Assembly: GCA_944363035.1 (NCBI GenBank)
Contig: CALVTS010000010.1
Location: 1 to 53,319 of the forward strand
DNA: 53,319 bases
Direction of reading: 5' to 3'
Origin: an uncultured Clostridia bacterium
GTDB lineage: Bacteria > Bacillota > Clostridia > Christensenellales > CAG-917
A model generated the notes under the pieces. The model was given only the letters and a program-made list of their open reading frames with translations. It did no database searches and was not told where the DNA came from. A program made the position numbers and the translations under genes. Positions 48,692-53,319 of the stretch are shown piece by piece (within the stretch, counting starts at the first letter, position 1; the number at the start of each line of letters is the position of its first letter).

Positions 48692-49315
48692 ATGGACGTA
48701 GGGTTTATTTTCGGGTGGGCGAAAGAGCAGGGTGTCAAAGTGCCGCAGAAGTCGGACGGGAGCGCAAACATCAACGAGCTCTTCGCCCTTTATAACGAGT
48801 GGAAAAAGAAAGGCGGAGAAAGTAAAGCAGAGCGTTCCGACGACAGCTCAAATAAAGAGAATCGGAACGACAAGGATGACAAGCCCGAAGTTGTGGAGTT
48901 GGACGAGAACTCTGAACTCATGAAACGCGTGGAGGGGCTTTCCCGAAAAGAGCGCGTCAAAGCCGTTGAGAATTACTTGCGCGAGGTGCTTGGCGGCAGG
49001 GATATAGAGTTTCATGACGGCATAAAGGCAACGGTAACGGGGCGAGACGCAGATAAACTTGCGCGCGATACATACCATGCCGAAAAGGGCGAACGGCGAA
49101 CGGCGGAACTCTCCGAAGTGGAAAAGCTGATAGACGCCGCGCGGTTTGTAAAAAAGAGCGAAGTCACGGAGCACAACAAAGACCGCTTTTCCGAGTTTAG
49201 ATATTATCGCGTGGCAACTCGCTATAAGGGTGAAGAGGAAGAACTATTGCTCAATGTGGGCAGAAACATCCACACGAACAAATATCAATTCTATGCGATA
49301 ACATCAAGCATATGA
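48692..49315 (+). CDS. Polyvalent-protein-like C-terminal domain protein
   Basis: A 207-residue protein. Residues 1-35 (VGFIFGWAKEQGVKVPQKSD) may be a small helical head, followed by a disordered Asp/Glu/Lys/Asn linker to about 70. The C-terminal 130 residues (LSRKERVKAVENYLREVLGG, then HAEKGERRTAELSEVEKLID, FRYYRVATRYKGEE and YQFYAITSSI) resemble the LPD3/BECR-type nuclease or accessory domains found in phage and plasmid polyvalent proteins. That match is from memory of patterns and is not secure. AGGAG lies 8 bases before the ATG. It could be a toxin or a remnant of a larger mobile-element protein. Confidence 0.6.
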   Translation: MDVGFIFGWAKEQGVKVPQKSDGSANINELFALYNEWKKKGGESKAERSDDSSNKENRNDKDDKPEVVELDENSELMKRVEGLSRKERVKAVENYLREVLGGRDIEFHDGIKATVTGRDADKLARDTYHAEKGERRTAELSEVEKLIDAARFVKKSEVTEHNKDRFSEFRYYRVATRYKGEEEELLLNVGRNIHTNKYQFYAITSSI

Positions 49316-49317
49316 AA

Positions 49318-49391
49318 AGGTTTCCGCCCACCTCGCGGTGTGCCCAGGGCGCAGCATTACCCGTAGCTTGCTGGGTCCGAAACGGAAACCT
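49318..49391 (+). ncRNA. Compact three-stem RNA-like structure
   Basis: AGGTTTCCG (49318-49326) pairs with CGGAAACCT (49383-49391). Inside are CACC-tcgc-GGTG (49329-49340) and CCCAG paired with CTGGG (49344-49375), giving a three-way junction right after the stop codon of the preceding gene. TCTTACACC follows rather than a T-run, so it is not a plain terminator. I do not recognise the family. Confidence 0.5.
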
Positions 49392-49463
49392 CTTACACCT
49401 TCATTATATGCAAAATGCAAAAAAAGTCAAGCCGCTTATGCAAAAAGCGTAGACGGAGGGGAT

Positions 49464-49619
49464 ATGACAACAATCAACATCATCGGCGTGGTGATGCTCG
49501 TGGGAGGCGTGCCGAGAGGAGACCCCGCCGAAAGTATTTTAGGTGGGGAAAGGAACTGCGGACCGAAGGGGCGACATTGCCGCCGATCGCGGGAATGTGC
49601 GATCGAGGTCGCACAGTGA
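49464..49619 (+). CDS. Possible truncated small gene
   Basis: A 51-residue frame with a good ribosome site (GACGGAGGGG) and a hydrophobic start MTTINIIGVVMLVGG. The sequence then enters the dispersed hairpin at 49523 and becomes Arg/Gly-rich and unlike a protein. The start may be real and the rest replaced by insertion of the repeat. Low confidence. Confidence 0.25.
   Translation: MTTINIIGVVMLVGGVPRGDPAESILGGERNCGPKGRHCRRSRECAIEVAQ
49523..49548. repeat. Dispersed CCCC-RCCG hairpin repeat, copy 3 (inverted)
   Basis: Reverse complement of copy 1 at 26-51 with one difference in 26 bases. It interrupts the small frame at 49464. Confidence 0.7.
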
Positions 49620-49691
49620 CGTAGGCGCGCTTTTCCTTTGGGTGCTGACGGTGGACAAGCGGAGGGAGAGACGGGAGGCGGAAATTCGCCG

Positions 49692-49720
49692 TTGTGTATC
49701 TCGGCGTATGGCTGTATAAT
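49692..49720 (+). promoter_or_regulatory. Promoter of the PI-PLC-like/phosphatase operon
   Basis: TTGTGT (49692-49697), 17-bp spacer, perfect TATAAT (49715-49720). The leader to the next start codon is about 175 bases, with a CGCGATATCGCG palindrome (49822-49835 region) and no recognised riboswitch. Confidence 0.75.
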
Positions 49721-49902
49721 CATTATGTCGCGGATGAGGGCGGGGGTCGCCCGCTTGCGAGTCCGCGCGTCTGCCGATCGTCGGGAGCGCGGAAAGGCTC
49801 TGACATATCGCGCTGAGCGGTCGCGATATCGCGGCGTTTCTGCGGCGTAGTTTGGGGCTCCGTCCGGTCGGCGCCGCAGGATGCACCAAAGAGGGGTAGG
49901 AT

Positions 49903-51174
49903 ATGGACAAAAGTTTGGACGGGACGCGGGTAATACTGCTTTCTCGGGAAGAGGAACGCGCCGTCGAAAAGAGAGCAAAGAAAAGGAAGGGGACGCGTAT
50001 CGCCGTGGGGGTGTTGTTGCCCGTGGTCGTGCTTGTCGTCCTCTTTTCGGTGTTGCTCAACGCGCGCGATCTTGGCGTTGGGCAGGGCAACACGGACGGC
50101 GCATACGGCACGGTGCTTGCCGACATCGATGGCATAAGGGAGGCGGATCCCCGCATCATCGACATCGCCATGCTTGGCGCGCACGACGCAAACAGTTTTT
50201 CGGTGAGCGCGGACGGTCCCGTGGACGACAGCCCGTCGAGCGAGGTTTTGGGGGCTCTTTTGCCGCTCAGCTCGGGATTTCAGTATCGGATGTCCGTGAC
50301 GCAGACCCTTTCGCCGCACGGACTTCTCATGCAGGGGGCGCGGTTTCTGCACCTGAAATATACATACTACGACGGGGAGTGGCGCGCCACGCACTCTCTT
50401 GTCGGCAGACCCTTTGAGGAGGACGTCCTCGAGGTGCTGGAATTTTTGCACTCACACCCCGGCGAGGTCGTGTTGTTGCTCTTTCAATGTTCCTATTTCG
50501 GGGAGACGCAGAGCCTGCACACCTTTCACGATTGGTTGGCGGGGGTGCGTCACGAGGGCAAAAGCATATACGACTACGTGCGCTATGACAAAGTGAACGT
50601 GTTCGGTTCCTCCGAAAGCGACGGGGCGGACATCGCGGCGCTCACCTACAACGGCGTGACCTCGAACGGCAGTAAGGCGGGGGCGGTGCTTTTTGACAGA
50701 AGAGAACCCGACAAAGTGAAGGAAGGGGAGACCTCAGAGAGCGAATATTCGCAATACTTCTTTGACATCGACTCCAACGCCAGGCACACCTGGCATTCGC
50801 GGATGGGCTCAGACGCGCTTATCGGGCTGATAGAGGAGGAGGTCAAGGACGTGGTCGCGGCGAGGTTTTTCGAGGACAGACTGCGCGTGGATCAGACGCA
50901 GGCGTCGGTGGCGTTTTCGGGGATATCGGACATATTTCATGACATATTCTCGTGGTCTTTGCTGAAATTTGCCGAGGAGCACAATGCGGCGCTCGTCGAG
51001 CATCCCGATCTTGATGAGTGGCTGAGGGCGATGCCCGTATTCCAGGTGGATTTCGTCAACAGCGATAAGGGGGATTTCAACCGCAGGATAAACGAGAAGA
51101 TCAGGGCGCGCAACGAGGAGATAGTGCGCATACTGCTCGAAGAGGAGGGAGGATATGAAGCTCTATATCGTTAG
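49903..51174 (+). CDS. Membrane-anchored PI-PLC X-domain-like protein
   Basis: A 423-residue protein. The N-terminus is cytoplasmic and basic, followed by one transmembrane helix (RIAVGVLLPVVVLVVLFSVLL, about 32-52), so the main part is outside. It resembles the PLC-like phosphodiesterase barrel: the first catalytic His is His94 in MLGAHDANSFS, the second His164 in RATHSLVGRP, with GEVVLLLFQ and VFQVDFVN strands following. Relatives cleave phosphatidylinositol or glycosyl-PI. Substrate unknown. It overlaps the next gene by 20 bases. Confidence 0.82.
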   Translation: MDKSLDGTRVILLSREEERAVEKRAKKRKGTRIAVGVLLPVVVLVVLFSVLLNARDLGVGQGNTDGAYGTVLADIDGIREADPRIIDIAMLGAHDANSFSVSADGPVDDSPSSEVLGALLPLSSGFQYRMSVTQTLSPHGLLMQGARFLHLKYTYYDGEWRATHSLVGRPFEEDVLEVLEFLHSHPGEVVLLLFQCSYFGETQSLHTFHDWLAGVRHEGKSIYDYVRYDKVNVFGSSESDGADIAALTYNGVTSNGSKAGAVLFDRREPDKVKEGETSESEYSQYFFDIDSNARHTWHSRMGSDALIGLIEEEVKDVVAARFFEDRLRVDQTQASVAFSGISDIFHDIFSWSLLKFAEEHNAALVEHPDLDEWLRAMPVFQVDFVNSDKGDFNRRINEKIRARNEEIVRILLEEEGGYEALYR

Positions 51175-51688
51175 GCACGGACAGACCGATCTCAACGCGC
51201 AAAAGCGTATGCAGGCAAGGAGGGGGCTCCCTCTCAACGCCACGGGCATAGCGCAGGCGGAGGAACTTGCGGGAGAGCTTGCGGGAGTGCGCTTTTCAGA
51301 GGTATGGTCCTCACCGCAGGAGAGGGCGGTGGAGACCGCAAGGATAGCCTCCGGCGGCATGGAAGTGCGGACGGACGAACGCCTCCAACCCTTTGACGTC
51401 GGTGAGGCGGACGGGCAGGTCATCGACGAAAATATGCGACTCACGGTGGGGCTCATCCCGGACTCCCGCTACTATGCGGGGGTGGAAGAGCCCGCCCTTT
51501 TCAAAGAGAGGATATACTCGTTTTTGGACGAGCTCAAAGCGCGGCTCCCTGAGGACGCTACGGTCATGATAGCGGGGCACAAATGCACCACGGGGTGCAT
51601 CGACTGCTATTTCAACGGCTTCCCCGCGGACGGAGACTTCTTTTCGCATTCCGTGAAAAACGGCAGATACAGAGTGTTTGAATTGTGA
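51155..51688 (+). CDS. Histidine phosphatase family protein
   Basis: A 177-residue phosphoglycerate-mutase-like phosphatase. The catalytic His is in VRHGQTDLNAQKRMQ (residue 8), the second His in IAGHKCTTGC near 148, with SSPQERAVETARIA between. Relatives act on small phosphoesters such as cobalamin precursors or sugar phosphates; the target here is not evident. GAGGGAGG precedes the ATG within the preceding gene's end. Translation is probably coupled. Confidence 0.92.
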   Translation: MKLYIVRHGQTDLNAQKRMQARRGLPLNATGIAQAEELAGELAGVRFSEVWSSPQERAVETARIASGGMEVRTDERLQPFDVGEADGQVIDENMRLTVGLIPDSRYYAGVEEPALFKERIYSFLDELKARLPEDATVMIAGHKCTTGCIDCYFNGFPADGDFFSHSVKNGRYRVFEL

Positions 51689-51733
51689 GAGTTTTCCGCA
51701 TTCTGACCGCATGAAATGCCTTCGCGAGCTTTT

Positions 51734-52861
51734 TTACGGCGCGCGCCGAGAGGGGCGCTCCGTCTCGTCGCACCGAGGGGGATACATCCCCCGCGCTTTG
51801 AAAAATTCGCGGTTGTATCGCACGGACGGATGTTCGGGGTCAAGTTCCTCTGCGGCGAGGTGACATTTGAAGGACTTCCGACTTTCCCCGTCCGCCCAGT
51901 AGCACGCGGTGAGCTCGACAAGAGGTATCATCCCTCTGCATTCGGGCTGATCGAAGTCGCCGTATGCCGAAAAGTCCTTTGCCGATAGGGCGGCGGTATA
52001 CCAGTAGATAGCCTCTTTCAGCATCCCTCTGCGCTTGAAGACGGCGCCGAGTTTGCACATCACCGAGGCGCGCGGTTCTCCGAAGCGGAAGCTCCCGAGG
52101 AGGGCGTTCAGCGCATCTTCCTCCCTGCCTCTTGAAAGATAGCAATCCGCGAGCGCCTTTGACGCTTCGATCTTGTTGACCGCCCAGCCCTTTCCCTCCA
52201 CGGCTTCCTTCAACACGCCCTCCGCCTCGGCGAAGAGCCCGTTTGCCACGAGCTCCCTGCCGTAGTAAAAGGTATGGCGGGGGTCCAGTTTTACGCCCGC
52301 CGAGACGTTTTTTTGGTATATGGCGAGATTCCTCCCCCTTTTGTTTTTGAACGGATCCCCGCCGTGCCGAACGGTAAAGTGAGAGAACATCAGCTTCCCG
52401 AAAGGGGAGACGCACTCGTGCACGCACCCCTGCCAGGGAGGACAGCCCTCCCGACGAAGTATGCGCTCTCGGATGAAGGAATAGGTCGCGCGCCCCTTTT
52501 TGTCGAACGCCACGTCATAGCGGCACATCACGGTGTCGGGAGCTTCTGTTTCGAGGCGGTCTTTCAGTTTTTTGAGGAGCTCCGCGTTTTCGGGAGTCAC
52601 GATGTCATCGGCGTCCAGCCACATCACGAACTCGCATGACGCCTTCGAAAAGGAAAAATTCCTTGCGGCGGCGAAGTCGTCGCACCATTCGAAATCGAAC
52701 ACTTTGTCGGTATAGCGCTTTGCAAGAGCGACTGTGCCGTCGCGGCTCCCCGTATCAGCGATCACTATCTCGTCCACGCCCGAACTTACGCCGTCCAGCG
52801 CGCGGGCGAGCACCCTTTCTTCGTCGCGTACAATCATGCAAAGCGACAGCGTCGCACCCAT
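51734..52861 (-). CDS. Family 2 glycosyltransferase with TPR-like C-terminus
   Basis: Transfers a sugar from a nucleotide sugar. The 375-residue protein starts MGATLSLCMIVRDEERVLARAL, has the GT-A motif DEIVIADTGSRDGT near 35-48 and the metal-binding MWLDADDI near 88, and continues with helical TPR-like repeats from about residue 200 (FYYGRELVANGLFAEAEGVL, then CYLSRGREEDALNALLGSF). I chose ATG 52861 because GGGAGG precedes it. It is divergent from the collagen-like gene by only 75 bases, so it may glycosylate that protein. Confidence 0.9.
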   Translation of the reverse strand: MGATLSLCMIVRDEERVLARALDGVSSGVDEIVIADTGSRDGTVALAKRYTDKVFDFEWCDDFAAARNFSFSKASCEFVMWLDADDIVTPENAELLKKLKDRLETEAPDTVMCRYDVAFDKKGRATYSFIRERILRREGCPPWQGCVHECVSPFGKLMFSHFTVRHGGDPFKNKRGRNLAIYQKNVSAGVKLDPRHTFYYGRELVANGLFAEAEGVLKEAVEGKGWAVNKIEASKALADCYLSRGREEDALNALLGSFRFGEPRASVMCKLGAVFKRRGMLKEAIYWYTAALSAKDFSAYGDFDQPECRGMIPLVELTACYWADGESRKSFKCHLAAEELDPEHPSVRYNREFFKARGMYPPRCDETERPSRRAP

Positions 52862-52936
52862 AGTCACCTCCCGCACACTGCATTTATATGATGTAGTAGA
52901 AGATTTTCGCCTACATAAAATTCGGGAGGATATGCC

Positions 52937-53319
52937 ATGTTCACGCAATTTTGCAGGATATGCGGTTGTGCGCCGTGCAGATGTACGCCGTGCTCCGCGC
53001 CGACAGACCGCCGTTGTCAGGGACCCACGGGACCCACCGGCCCGAGAGGCCCGATAGGCCCGCAGGGAGACATAGGACCTACGGGTCCCACAGGTCCCTC
53101 CGCCGTCACGGTGAGGGTGGGCGCGACCATCACGGGTCAGCCGGGGACGGAGGCTTCCGTCACGGACACCGGCGGCACCGATCCCATCCTCACATTCACC
53201 ATACCGCAGGGAGAGCCAGGCGCAACGGGCGCAACGGGCGCAACGGGCGCGACCGGAGCGACGGGAGCAACGGGAGCAACGGGACCCACGGGACCGGAAG
53301 GGCCTCAGGGACAGCAGGG
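52937..53319 (+). CDS. Collagen-like surface protein, partial (runs off window)
   Basis: The frame from ATG 52937 has no stop before the window end. The N-terminus is cysteine-rich ([19 protein letters not shown]), followed by [18 protein letters not shown] collagen repeats, a non-collagen break ([20 protein letters not shown], then [10 protein letters not shown]) and GATGAT repeats. Collagen-like proteins of this sort coat spores or cells in Bacillota and are often O-glycosylated on Thr. GGGAGGA sits 6 bases upstream. An overlapping frame from ATG 52932 reads as an Arg-rich shadow. Confidence 0.9.
   Translation, partial: MFTQFCRICGCAPCRCTPCSAPTDRRCQGPTGPTGPRGPIGPQGDIGPTGPTGPSAVTVRVGATITGQPGTEASVTDTGGTDPILTFTIPQGEPGATGATGATGATGATGATGATGPTGPEGPQGQQ

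Overview
The window looks like a chromosomal segment of a GC-rich member of the Bacillota, most likely an uncultured gut-type Clostridia (Christensenellales-like is a guess). The evidence is a CIRCE operator before groES-groEL, a T-box leader before a trpB-like gene, strong AGGAGG-type ribosome sites, TTGACA/TATAAT promoters, and the gene orders dnaX-ybaB-recR and dnaG-rpoD-trmK-NIF3-zinc ribbon. No rRNA, tRNA or CRISPR array was recognised.

Layout. 1-488 is gene-free and full of small hairpin repeats. 489-5371 is a minus-strand run: folA and thyA (folate/dTMP), a family 2 glycosidase, a YfcE-like phosphodiesterase and a lipoprotein with an Arg/Asp/Tyr-rich tail. 5566-14750 is a compact plus-strand operon of ten phage head genes (large terminase, small protein, portal, scaffold, major capsid with an InlB-type repeat, connector, propeller-like hub, two coiled-coil proteins), closed by a terminator, with no integrase, replication, lysis or tail-fibre gene. 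14881-20325 is a polyamine-type ABC operon (XRE/cupin regulator, potA-B-C-D) with a textbook promoter. 20912-21591 is a RelE/HigB-HigA-like toxin-antitoxin pair with a palindrome inside its promoter. 21826-23751 is groES-groEL. 24223-25621 holds dCMP deaminase and a SPOR-like membrane protein. 25889-28427 is dnaX-ybaB-recR. 28808-33753 is the dnaG/rpoD macromolecular-synthesis operon. 33805-36816 is a large lacZ-type beta-galactosidase.

36813-37611 is a second repeat-rich gap. After it come a lipoprotein with a poly-G promoter, a stand-alone ATP-pyrophosphatase half of GMP synthase, a divergent MerR/MATE pair with a typical 19-bp MerR promoter, a one-helix membrane peptide, and an amino-acid ABC transporter whose ATPase has a coiled-coil insertion. 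A T-box RNA then precedes trpB2. 46840-48388 is accessory DNA with two near-identical 281-bp elements bounded by 27-bp inverted repeats. Two small genes of mobile-element flavour follow. The right end has a membrane-anchored PI-PLC-like protein, a histidine phosphatase, a glycosyltransferase, and the start of a divergent collagen-like gene cut by the window edge.

Themes. Nucleotide genes (thyA, folA, dCMP deaminase, GMP synthase) and DNA-replication genes (dnaX, recR, dnaG) sit among uptake systems (polyamine, amino acid) and galactosidases. The intergenic DNA carries at least six structured repeat families, some with compensatory changes between copies. Several genes (lipoprotein at 5371, terminase, SPOR-like gene, dnaX) have a -10 box directly abutting the start codon and no ribosome site, which suggests leaderless mRNAs. 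All functions are read from sequence patterns; no database search was possible.
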